Origin: Mermis nigrescens
Taxonomy: Eukaryota > Nematoda > Enoplea > Mermithida > Mermithidae
Assembly: GCA_036768485.1 (NCBI GenBank)
Contig: JAVLUZ010000265.1
Span: 248,001-312,000, forward strand
DNA length: 64,000 bases
Direction: 5' to 3'
Shown: positions 23,001 to 35,800 of the stretch, piece after piece
Numbering within the stretch: the first letter of the stretch is position 1
Layout: each line of letters starts with the position of its first letter
Made by a program: the position numbers and the translations under genes
Notes under the pieces: generated by a model
Database searches by the model: none
What the model was told of the DNA's origin: nothing
The model's input: the letters and a program-made list of their open reading frames with translations, nothing else

Positions 23001-26000
23001 CTCATTCGAGCTCCACTTCATTTGCCCAATCAGCGTGTGGACGATTTACTAAAATCAGTCGCAAAAGGATCATCAGCTGGGTCAATAAGATGCTATCGTA
23101 ATAACGCTTGCGATGGCAAAGAAGTGAGTCTTCAATTTTTCTTCTGTTAGCCAGCCATGATCTTTAAGTCTAGTCGACATGAACTATTACCTACTTCCTT
23201 TACAAGAATTTCGGATATGTACGAAATATGTCTACCTACTGCCGGTAAAAATTCTTTAGAAAGCCGCACGGTTATATCAAGCAGGTTATAGTTTATACGT
23301 TACTTCGAGTATATCGTGATATCATTGTCGATGTTTAATTCGCACAAAAACTAGAAGTGCTTACTCAATAAGTTCTTTCTTTTCGCACTTCTCGGGTTTT
23401 TGGTTGGTGTCACACATGCCGCACATAGGGGGCGAGGGGTATTACTTTACTGAAGGATCAGCCGGTCAGGTACTGTCCTGCGATTTTGAGCTGATGGAAC
23501 GTTTTTTTGCATCATTTTTGAGGTCAAAAGCAGTAAAAATGTCAATGTACTTTTTACTCAAAAAGCGCGCAAAGTTGATCAATTTTTGCATTTTTTAGTG
23601 TTAAAAGTGATATAATGCAGTCAAAATGGACGGAAAATGCTTTAAAAATGCAATATTACCACGAAAAATTTTTTATGTTATTTTGACCATTTTGATTGTT
23701 TAAACAGCAAAAAAATCGTTTACTATTTTTGATTTTCGGGATTTAACCCCCTCCCTTACCCTGCCGACTCTGACCTTGTGCACCTATGGTTAGTATGTTG
23801 CGGAAGTATTTTTTCGATTTATCTGCTTAAATTGAATATTTTTTGGATAGTTTTTAGGGATGAAATTATGTAGAATCACATGCGTTTTTGGTAATGTTAC
23901 AGTGAAATTTCTTGAAATTTGTGGTTACAATCTGAACAAACACTCTTATTTACTTCTCTGATGTTCATCTCAGGCTCCCGTTGCGCATTCTTAATTTGAG
24001 CAATCCAAATAAGTTGATTCCTTTGGGTGAGAATTTTTTAAGTATATTCGCAGCCTTTTTTTGTAAATAGTTTAGAAAACTGAATTGGCGAAAAAATTAT
24101 CCTGTTTTACGCTTTTAAGCAAAATTTTGAAGCTTTGAAAAAACAAAACAGATAATTGCCAAATTGAAAAAAAAACATTTTGACATATTTATGACAAGTT
24201 CAAGTCAAGTTTAGGCTTTTAGCTGACAAACAGTGCAAATTACAAAATTAGTATGAAGTACTTAACAGAATGCCTTTGCTGGTTATAGCTTTTAAACTCG
24301 GAGTTGATGGTGTACAAGGTTAAATATCGCTGAAATCTTGATCTTTTTTCTTCCATTTTTACCATAAGAAATGCATAATTCCGGCGTGGAGCGGCGGAAA
24401 AATTTTAGTAGGTTCTAGTTTTCTACTATTTTTGTTTCTCAAAAAAATCTTTGTACACTGGAAAAATAATTAACGAGTTCAAAAAACTGGTTCTCACTAA
24501 GAAATTTAAGCCCCTGCCCAACTTTAAGCTTGTTGGGGTTTGATAGCTGAGCTAACGTTTCAAAGTACATATGTATGTTATGTACGCAGACCCGTATCCA
24601 GAGGGTAAAGATGGGGAATTACCGCCTTAAAATTTTTCAGGATTTCAGGCAAGAAACTATATATACTTTCCACGTTTTCCTAGCATGAAATTGCTCCAAT
24701 TTTTCGGCGCTGAGCGTTATTAGTTTGAGCAAAATTATGTGTCATTTATGTAATACCTATCTCAGCTTCTTTTCAGGTAAAATTTTTAAATTTTCTGCAT
24801 TTAGGTTCAGAAAGATGTATTGTATTTTTTATTTATCATACTATATCAAATGTAAAATGTAGAAAACTTAAAAATGATATGATAATGAAATAATAGACAA
24901 TGATAATGATATAATACATTTTGCAGTGTTTGTCCAGAAAAATGCTACAATACTTGAGTTTAGGGGGGGGGGGTAAAATTGTCAAAAGTTTTGCCAAGTC
25001 ACCTAATTTTTGTGTCTTTCGTTGCCATTAACTGCAGAAGTGATCAAAAACGTAAAACAGGCTGAAAATGCCGTTTTGATTTGCAAAATCGTTTCGGAAC
25101 GCATTGTAAACATTTTTGAAATTTCGGGATCCCCTCTGGAGCATACATGTAACGGCTCAAAACTCTGGGGGGTCCGGCCATTTTTAAGGGGGGGGGTAAG
25201 GACCTCCAATTTTTGGTCAAAAACAACCTAAAAACGACCAAAAACGTCAGTTTTTTCCAAAAATCGGGGAGTCGAAAATTTTCTGGCTTAGGGGATGGGG
25301 AAACGACCGACTTTGGGTGGGGATCTCCCCGTCCCCCTCTTACATGTATGCCCTGGAGTAAAATCCTGGATACGGCGCTGTATGTACGGATTACTATCGC
25401 ACTATTCGAGAAATTCTTTTAGTATTATTACTATCTCTGCGAGCTTGGGCGTTCTAAGATCGACTCACTGACCAGTAAACTTTGCCACGGAAAGTACAGC
25501 GGTTTACCTGTTCGAATGCGTATGTGGAAAATGTCTCCAGGTAAAAGTTTCGCTCTTATTGTTTTGGTTTTTCGCTTCCCCTCTTATTGCATCGCTGCAT
25601 ACAACTAATATTGATAAATCGATGATAATCTCAGTTTGAGCTTATTTCCGTTGCCTTAATGGTTATTTTAATATATTAGCCACTGATAGAATTCAACGTA
25701 AGGACGTAAATGACGCGACCCAGTATTCATTAAAATCAGTCTCTGCAAAATTTAATAGTCTTGATCTTGGGCGAATTCCTTTTTCTGCTGGGACACTCGC
25801 AGTCTCATTGATATGTTATATGTGATAAATCGACTCGAAGAAATGTTGCATTTGTGTAATAATTTTTTTCACAATCATTGTTTTTTTAATTTAAACGGAA
25901 ATACCTGACAATGAGATCGAAGGACATGCATAGCATTAGCAGAGCGACTACTCGAGACAGACAAGCGCCTGAAACTATTATTTTATGTGACAAGTACTAA

Positions 26001-29000
26001 TTTTAGGTTTAAAAACGCCTGAACGTTGAAAAGAACGTTTTTTAATAGTTTTCGATGGAAACGAGAACTCACTGGCAACAGTTTGTTCGATGTAAACAAT
26101 TACTCCGATTGTGAAAATCCCCTAACCCCATAAATGTTACACGTTGATAGGTCAATTATAATTTGTTCGAACCATGAAAGTATATTTGAAAAGGTTGTGT
26201 CACGTTTTCGGTTTCGCTACCATCAAGTTTAGCAGCCTCGCGCCATAGGTGCACAAGATCAGGTTGGGCAGTGGGTAATCGCGAAAATTCAGTCAAGTAA
26301 CTTCAATGTTCACGCCTTTTTTCTAGTCAAAGCCTGTGTACAACGCTTTTGCGTGTAATATCGTACTTGTAAGCATTTTTCGCTCGTTTCGACTGCTTTA
26401 TATCGCTTCTGACACTAAAAATATAAATATCTATTAATTCAGAGCGATAAATTTAGATTTTCTCGGTCTATTTTGACGCAATTTCGGGCGGTTTTTGATT
26501 GCGCAGCACATATACAGTAAATATGTGCACTGAAAAAATTTGACAATATTATTGCTTTTGTCCTCAAAAATTATGCACAAAATGTTCTAACAGCTCAAAA
26601 TCGCGGACAGTACCTGCCTTGCTGACCCTTCAGCTAGGGGTTCATTGTTTGAGCATGATGTCATTGAAAAAATTTTTTTATTTAATTCGTAAATGTACCT
26701 AAATCGAAGTATACATACTTATTACCAAGTTTTTCACTATACTTCAACGGTATAACTGTATATCATCTAATATTCAAAGACCCAGATCACTTCAAGAAAA
26801 ATGTAGATTTTAGAAGGAAAAAAATTTTATGCAGCAGAGAGAATAAGTGCATGCTGACCAGTGATCCGTATTAATGAGGTCCTCCTTCTCCGGAAATGAG
26901 AAATAATTTTTGAATCTCACAAGAGTCTCTCCCTTAGAGGGAAAAATAGAAATTTCTTGAAATAGCTTTAAAACACTGTTAAAACGGGTATTTAGGGTAG
27001 TTTTGGGCTAGGAAGCAAAATATTTTCCGGCGCTTCGCGTCGGATTTATTATTTATCTATGGTTTCGATCTTCTATCTCGCTCAGAATCGTTCAAATTTG
27101 AGTTAGATATGTAGAACATAAGGAATTTTTCCGGCGCTTCACGCCGAATTATTAATTTCTGTAGTCATCTTTGCAAAACACAAAGGTTAAATACAAAGTC
27201 AAAAGTAAAAAATCGTTTATTGATTGAATGGCATGAAATGAATTGTACTCGTATGTATAGATAGTTTAAACGTTAGCTAGATTTGTTTTATTTCAGCATA
27301 AAATAAAGTGAAAATTTTTTGAAATTTTTTCTCACCATTGTATATGGTTATCGAGATATTTGATCTCAAAATCTTCGGCTCCCCAGTCCCCAAAAAATTC
27401 TGGATACGGACCTGAGTACATGTTTTGTTAGTCTGGATTTATTTGTAAATTTTTGTTAACTTCTGGCGTTATATTCTGTTACTTTATTGTCACTTAATTC
27501 GTGGTAATTAAATATGACAATCAGTGATCGTACGGGGTCAGATTTTCACCCCCGATCGGGGTCGGGGATGAAAAACCCCGGTTTTTCAGGGTCGGGGTCG
27601 GGGTTGAAGATTAACAATTAACATTGCATGATTACATACCAATTTGAAAAGGATAAAAACGATACCTTCACTTGTTTGTAGAGCATACTAATAAAGCTGG
27701 TTATGGTTCAACATTTTATTTTCATTCCAAGTTCGAGCATAATTTTAGCAATTTAGCATTACTTTCAATTTTAATCACTAATCGCTCTCGCTTTTTCGTA
27801 TTCTTCCACAGTTTTTCCATAACGGATTTTCTACGGCGCACTGATTGTGGAGGAGCCAATGGCGCGAAGCCCGAAAATTTTTGAAATTTTTACAGTTATC
27901 ATGTAGAATTTACGCCTTTTTATTGACAAACAGTTCAGAAATCATAAGTGGCGCAAAGCATCAAGAAATTCAGTCATATTTTACCGCCCTAAGACAATAA
28001 TTGGCGGTGCTAAGCGCAGGAAAATTTTGACGTTTGTACTCTTTAAACTCAATTTATACTGCTTAAATCATACAGAACAGATAAACTAATTTCGGCGCGA
28101 AGCGCCGAAAATTTTTAAAAATTCCTAATCCTTTTACCTTTTCTGTCCTCCTAAAAATCTCTTTCAACATGTAGAACGAGGTTGTACGGCTGGGGGTCTG
28201 GGGTGGCGCGCTCAAGCGCCACCAGCGAGGTCCAGAGCAGAACCCCCGAAAATTTTGTAAAAAGCACTCTAACTTTTAATTAGTAAAGTTAAAATTTTCG
28301 CAAATTGGCAAAATCTCGGTTCTGAATTAAGTCCAAAAAAACTTAAAATTGATGAACACCTACACTGCACAAAACTTCTGAGCTGAAATGCGTTTTTCGA
28401 CCTCTGCTAAGTATGTAGCGAAGCAATGGGTCGCAACCAATAAGTCATTGAAAGATGTATCAATGAGAATTTTGTTCTTACCATTTTCAGGCCCATTTGT
28501 GGCCTTCTTATTAACTAGTTCAGAAAACAGAAAATGCGCAAAAACACAAGAAAATTTGGCCTTTCCTTTCATTTAAAATGGAATTATGTGTCCTTGTAAA
28601 GAAAGATCAAAAAAGCAGAGAATAGATAAATTGGTACGCAAACATTTTCGCACTTTTACTATCATGTTAAACAAGCATGTGCAGTTTCATTCAATGAACT
28701 AATAGTGCATTAAATCACTAAAGTGCTGCGAAGTGCTGGATTATTTTAACAGATTCAAGCTTTTAAATTCATTGGATCTGTATAACAATAAATATAATGA
28801 CTCGGCGCGAAGCGCCGGAAAATTTTGACGTTTGTGCCTTTTTAAACTCAATGTTCTGGACACATTGCGCCAGAAAAATCAACATAATTTCTGAAAAATT
28901 CCGAGGGGCATGTGCCTCCATTCCCCCTCCGGCTACGCCTGTGATTCCGCAGTAATTTCGGCGCACTTCATAATGGAAAATATGCGAACATGTATGTACG

Positions 29001-29834
29001 TCTTAACAACATGGCGACCAGGCGTACTTTTTATGAAATATCGCGAGTGTCGAGTTTAACATATTAATTTTGCTAGTAAATGAATCGTCCTTGTTCCGAA
29101 TTTATCTGCTATTTATACAATTCTTCTATGTACCAACAAATAAAATGCTATATTTCACCCTCGAAAAAAGGTTCAACCCCGACTCGAAAAATCATGCCCC
29201 CGGTCGGGGGTCGGGGTTTGGCGGGGTTAGGCCGGGGTTTTTCGGGGTCGGGGTCCCCGTACGATTACTAATGACAATGTATATACCGACTTGACTTGTA
29301 TGCAACATCATATTATTTACCCGTTCTGTTTAATGGACCGATCTAATTTTGTTGTTCGTTCAACAATGAAATTTTCTAGGTTTAAGCAATTTTCAAGTAG
29401 CTGCAACCGCTGACGTGTATGATGATGAAGTCAGCTCGTCAGATTTACCTTCAGCGTTGTCAAAAACTAATTCAGTGAGTCTCCTCGTTATGCCTTCTCT
29501 CATTTTTGTATGCATGGTATAAGGGATCAGCTCAGGTTAAAACTATTACTGTAAGATATCTCGATTTGTCATCAAGGAATATTTTTAGAAATTGAGTTTA
29601 AAAATTTCGTTTTCTCATTGCTATGGTGGTAGTCTTATTTTACTAGCAGTTTTTTCTCAATTTTACTTTGCGGATCATCCTCTATTCGTCTCCATAAATT
29701 CTACCTTTTTTTATTATTTCGAGAAAAAATTTGATTTATGTCGGTCTTGTGTATCTTTAACAATGCGCCAAAACTACTCTTTTTTCAGAATTGCTCAAAA
29801 ACTACTCCTTCGAATTAATGTATCATTGTTAATG

Positions 29835-29872
<38 letters not shown>

Positions 29873-32800
29873 TAACATATTATAATTATTCATTCCATTG
29901 TTTACCTTATTCATGCATCATTTGCAGACATGTGCACAGGGAACGGTGAGTGCGGAGTTTTATTTCAGAACTTTAAAACACTGATAGCTATTTTTACACG
30001 CGAGTTGCCATGCCAACTGCCAAATAACCTTTTGCTCCTTCACTGAGCATTATGGGTAACTGCTATTAAAATAATTTTTGTACTGTCATTTAGAAAATTT
30101 GATTCCGGATACAACTGTTATTCAATTATTGCTTTAAATTGAGCATTAATGGCGGGCATCTACGACAACAAAAAACAATGTACAATCAATCGAACAAATG
30201 CATTGCTTTCCTAGAAGCTCGCCACACAGGAGCTACATTTATTAATAAAAAAACATCACACGAAAATTGGGCCAGGGTTTAAGATGGATCCAGGACATGT
30301 GGAATAAACGTGCTGAAGTGTGGTTGCATAATTTGTAGAAGGTCGACCGTTGATTTTGTCACAAGAACGCCGAAAAATAATCGAAAATTTCAGCAACATT
30401 GACTTTTAGGGAATGACATTTGATCTGAAAACTCCCCTGGTTGGAATGCTCCCGAAAATATACAAAAAGCGATGTCATGGTCGTATTCTTTCAGTATTTT
30501 ATATAAAGATTTGGAAAGTTCAGAATATGATACCGATTTTTTCGGAAATTTATTGTTTATACCCATTTTGTTTCGAAGAACTTTTGAAAGCTAATGAGGG
30601 AAAAGAGGGTACTGATTGTACATTTATGTATCAATTCCGTTTTGAATTCTGAATAAGTTGATATATGACTTAACTTTCGATTTTTTTAGTTACTGCCGTA
30701 AGGGGAGCAAAATATTATTTGGCACCCTTATATAGTCATATACATAGCTTTTTTGGACCGAGAAAAAGATTTCCGAGATTGTGTTAAGATTGCTTTTAGA
30801 ATGTTCAATGCATGCGCTTGAAGCTTAATAGATCGTAATTAAGATATTCGAATGCAGCGCCGAAACTTTTTCGAAATTTTACTAAACATGCTTTTAAAAA
30901 GCGTAAATTATTATCTCTTCGCTGGGGAAATGGCTCCTAAAATCTTTGTACGAGCCTCAAAATTATTGACCCGTACAAAAAGTACATAAATTTTAGTCAA
31001 TGCTAGCAAATAAACTTTAGTTAGCCATGTTGGAAACAGTGTTTCAGTATTTATAATAATTGCAATAATGCAGTGTTGAGCATCAGTTAGGTTCAGCACA
31101 TAATAGATTAGAAAATCAAAAGCGCTGTTTGTTAATGTGATATCGCTCTATTGTATAAATGTATAAGCGAAGGTAAGGTCTAAATGCGCCTCGAAAATTT
31201 ATAGTTTTAATAATTTCAAAGCTTATACTCTGGACATAATTTACTTTCTATCTGATTATTTTATATACGCTCCCATAATGAGTAATGACTTCTTGTCAGA
31301 CATGTATAGCATGGTGATTCGGGGATGGGGAATTTTAAAGTGCCTTTTTTGGGCTCAAAAATCGTGGATACGCGTCAGAAACATCGTTTTTCAGGGTTTC
31401 TGACGGTGCTCCATATTTCTATAGCATAAAACATGAAACAATTCCAGATAAATATTTTAAAAAATCGAATAAATTAGACGGAATATGGTCAAGAAATGAG
31501 TATATGGCGCGAAGCGTCGAAAATTCGGCAGTTTTAAGCAAACAGGCGGCAAAAACGCACTTTTTCTTTTGATTTATCGGAAACTTCTGCAGAATCGCGA
31601 ATTCTGGGTTGGGGATTTCTGGGGGGTGACAGCCCCTACCCCTCCATGCTGCTTGTTTTAGCTGGATGAACAAATGAACGTGCTTGTTAACGAGACTGCA
31701 TTAAAGCCGACTGGAGTGGCCATGAGATTTTTTACTGCGTCGTTGATGGAGGATTTGTTTTGTGGCATTTTTCCGGTTGCGTCTTGCTTACCCTTTGGTT
31801 CAACTATAAACGGCTTAGGCAAAAGAGGTGGCGATTTAGACATGTCCATCGACTTTGAGAATTCATTGGCCGCTAAGCACAATCAGGTGCGTACATTATA
31901 TATGTATGAAACCAAAAAAGATTTTGTTCCTCACAAGAGTCCTCCAAAGAAAGAAGTGAAGTGCATTTAAAAGGTCGCCAATGCAGGTTTTGTCTACTTT
32001 TGAGCTAGTAAAACCTGTTTAATTGCTTCTGTACAGTTTTTGCCTTTTACACCGTTCAAATTTGAGCTAGACATGGAGAAAAGTCAAATTTTTTTCGGCG
32101 CTTCGCTCCGAATCACTAATTCCCTGGTTGTTTTTCTTTGGAGATCACAAAGATTGAGAACAAATACAAAAAGTTAAAAAATTGTTTGTGGACTGAACGA
32201 TGAAAAATCAGTTGCGCAGATAGTTTAAGCGAAAGACTGTGTAGGAGTATGAAATAAACTGAAAAATGTTTTAAAAAATGCTGTAATTTTGCACACTAAG
32301 TTGACTTGAAAAAGACTAAATGTAGGTAAACTAGCATGCCCTTAAGGATTGTGTGCACTAATCAATCGGCCCCTGCTTTGCTTGCTTTAATGCTCAAAAC
32401 AAAATAAAACAACTTTAAATACAATACCACTTAGTTTTCTATCGATCAGGATACGAAGCTAGTCAGCGTTGCTACTTGCCAGCAATTTTTAAAAATATAA
32501 ACATTACAGATTTCGTTTATACACTCTTATCTGAAACTTTGAACGTTATTTAAAAAGACTTTTTTTCAGAGGCCGCAGAATATACTTCGATTTTTTCCGT
32601 TGCCTAGAAAGTATGATTTTTAGCAGATTTTGCGACTTTAGGTAGATTTGTCCTAGTCCCCTCCTTTTACATCCTTAATAATCCACATTCCAAGTATACT
32701 CATCTTTTTTGTTCCATCGGAGCATTTTTCTTTGCTAGTGCCCTACTTTTAATTAGCATGATTTGAGTACATCAATCAGTAAACACATACAGTAGCATAC

Positions 32801-35800
32801 CACAATAATGACAGCAGTCCAAGAACGCGGAAAACAATATTGTTCTTAACATCAGCATTATTCTTTTTAAACAAGACAACCTTACATTATTTAAACAGAT
32901 CAAAGTCTTTCAAGCATAAACTTTACGCAAATATCAAGTGTAAGGAACACTGACGCTCAGATTTAGAAATAAAATAAATTTGTAGTATAAACTACATATT
33001 AACAACAAATGGAATAGTGCAAACTTTACATAACTACTAGGTGTAGAGAAAACTAACAGTCAGATTTCCAATTCTGATTTTACGTAGAACATTTTAAAAA
33101 AATAAACTTCTGCAAGGCTCTAGAACTAAAGTTAATATGCAGTGTAAACTTTACACAACCAGAGAGTGTGAAGAAAATTTCAGTCGGATTCGTAATTCTG
33201 ATATTACGATCAACATTTATGAAAAAATAAGTCAACACAATGGACCGAGGACAAATAAATATCAGATGTAAACCACTTTACAGCACTGTTGAGTGCAAAC
33301 AAACTGGCGTATCACATTTGGTTTCTGGTTAATTTTTAGACTTGAGATTATGTCTAGACTCATAACCCAGAGGCAGAAACACGTTAAACTCCCCCATTTT
33401 TTTGACTTTACATGTGCCGAAAAAGCTAAATATTGTTGTAAACAAACGCAATTCGCTGTGACGCTTACCTCTTAGAAAGTACTTTATTTTTATCCTATTC
33501 GACATCGCCCGACTTCTGAACAGAGAAAGTGGCAAACAAAAAAATGGGCAAACCTGTATTTTCCATTGTCCAGCACATTGTAAACTTTAAAAATCTGAAC
33601 CTAACGCCCCATTGAGTGTAAATAAATTCGGTTCGGCTCAGTTTGTAGCCCTTTGATTGTAGTATGTTTGTATGTGCCAGACTTATGTTCCGCAAAATAT
33701 TTGATATGATTTGCCAATCAAAATACGAAAAGAAAACTGCTTTTTCGCTCATTTTACACCTCAGATTTCGAACTTTACATTCCCCATAAATAACACAATA
33801 TTACGTTTTTTTGAACGCGGCTTGCTTCGATATGTAGCTCTTAGAAGTTACCTTATTCCTATTTTATTCAATTCATCCAAACTCATAACTGAAAATGTTG
33901 GCAGAGAAATCTCGGACAAAATCTGTTTTTTTACTCATCCACTAGAGTGTAAAATTTAAATCCCTGGTACTAATTGCATATTGATTGTAGAAAAGTTTGC
34001 TGGCAAGCACAGGGGGGACTGGGGGGTTCGGACCATAGATGCACAGCGTGACCGATCTGCGGGGGGTCAACCAGTCCGCAAAAAGTCAAAAAATAAAGCT
34101 TTTTTGGGCCAAAATGACCTAAAATACTGGTATAAATGCTTAAATGGCGTTAAAACAACGTTATTACACAGTTCCTCATCGATTTGAAGCACTTTTGAGG
34201 AAAATTTCCAATTTTCAACCGTCTTTGACCTTGATTTTGATTCATTTTCTCCATAAAATTTCCCATGTTTCCATTCTGGGGGTCAGGACCATAGGTGGGC
34301 AGCACTGAAATTCTGGGGGGTGAAAAAATTTTCAAACGTCAAAAAATTGTCTTAAAAGTGGTCGTATGGCAAAAAAACACCATTTTTCGACGTTTCTCAT
34401 CAAGCACTATCCAATGGCATCAAAAAAATTGCTCAAAAAGCAAACAAAATTCTCTGGGGGGGGTATTTCAACTTCTGGGGGTGCATACCCCCCAAACCCC
34501 CCCACGCCCATATGTGGTCAGGACCCCCAGCAATTCCCCCGCACGTGCATGTCTGGTCCGGACCCACCCCAAAATTCTGGAAAAACCGGAAAAATAGGAC
34601 TTTTTACACACGTTATTTTGTGCTTTTTTTGGCTTAGACCATCCAAAATTGGTGTTGGTCCCCCCAACGTAGGAGGGCCAGCTACGTGCTTGGATTTGGG
34701 AGTAGCTTTTTTTGGCCCACCCTGTTTGATTGTATTTCTTCATATTCAGTTTGATATTCAATATATTTTTAGGATTATCTCAGCAAACAACTGAGCATAG
34801 CACACCGAACTTTTTCGGAATCGAACGAACGTATTTTGGTGCAAAAAACGCTTGATATTTACGCTACTTTATTGGCCAACATGGTTCCATTTTGTACTGA
34901 TGTGCAGCGAATTTTGCACGCTCGAGTGCCTATCGTGAAATTTAAGCTTTCATGCTGCAATTTATCATGTGATTTGACTACGTATAATAGGTAAATTCTG
35001 TTTTAGTCTTTTTTTGCATAAAACAATGATTGTGAGGTTCGTAGGTACATGCATCGATTTTTGGGTTTTTCTACAGTGTTCTACGAGTTTTAGGGCAAAT
35101 GAACAATTTTATACACGCATTTTTTATACAAAAATTAGAATAATTTTTGGCGCTCGAAGGATATAATTACTATCTATATTCTCTTATTTAGCCCCGAGCA
35201 CGAAGTGTGCACCAGACATGCACGTATGTAAGGGGATAGGGGTTTGGAGGGTCTAGACTCTCCCGCAGAATGGAAGTGAAGGTTAAAAACGGATGAAAAT
35301 TAAATTTTTCTCTTCATTAGTGCTTCAAATTGACCAGAAACTGTGTAATAACGTAGTTTTAACGCTATTTAGCGCTTATTCAACTTTTTACCGTCATTTT
35401 GGCCCAAAAAAGCTCAATTTTTGACCCCCTTCCCCAGTCTGGCTTAACCCCCTCCCCCAGATCGGCCATGCTGCGCATCTACGGTCTGAACTCTCCATAA
35501 TCAATTTTTATACAATATAAAACATGTTTTGCATCAATTTCTTCGGTTTTCGCAGAAAATGCAAAAGGAATGAACCCAGTAGCAACTCATAACAATGTTT
35601 TCTTTTGTTTGATAATAAAATTTGCTACTGCTTATTTCAAAATAAGGTTTGCTTTGTCGATTGAAAACAAAATTAAATCATAAGCGCGATCGAGTTAATT
35701 ATCTGATTCTGTTTGCATTATGGCAACCACCGTATCGTTCCTTACATTTCGTACCGAAACTATTTCTGCTTTGTCGACGCAGTTGTATGTGCAAGTTTTG

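Noticed and set aside
30413..30652. 79-codon frame in an MTPAP intron
   Set aside because: Chance-like composition, no splice partner and not conserved in other repeats of the window.
34366..34794. 142-codon frame with a proline-rich centre
   Set aside because: It is family a sequence read through its G/C runs and continues into a non-coding intron; exon 7 of MTPAP uses another frame.
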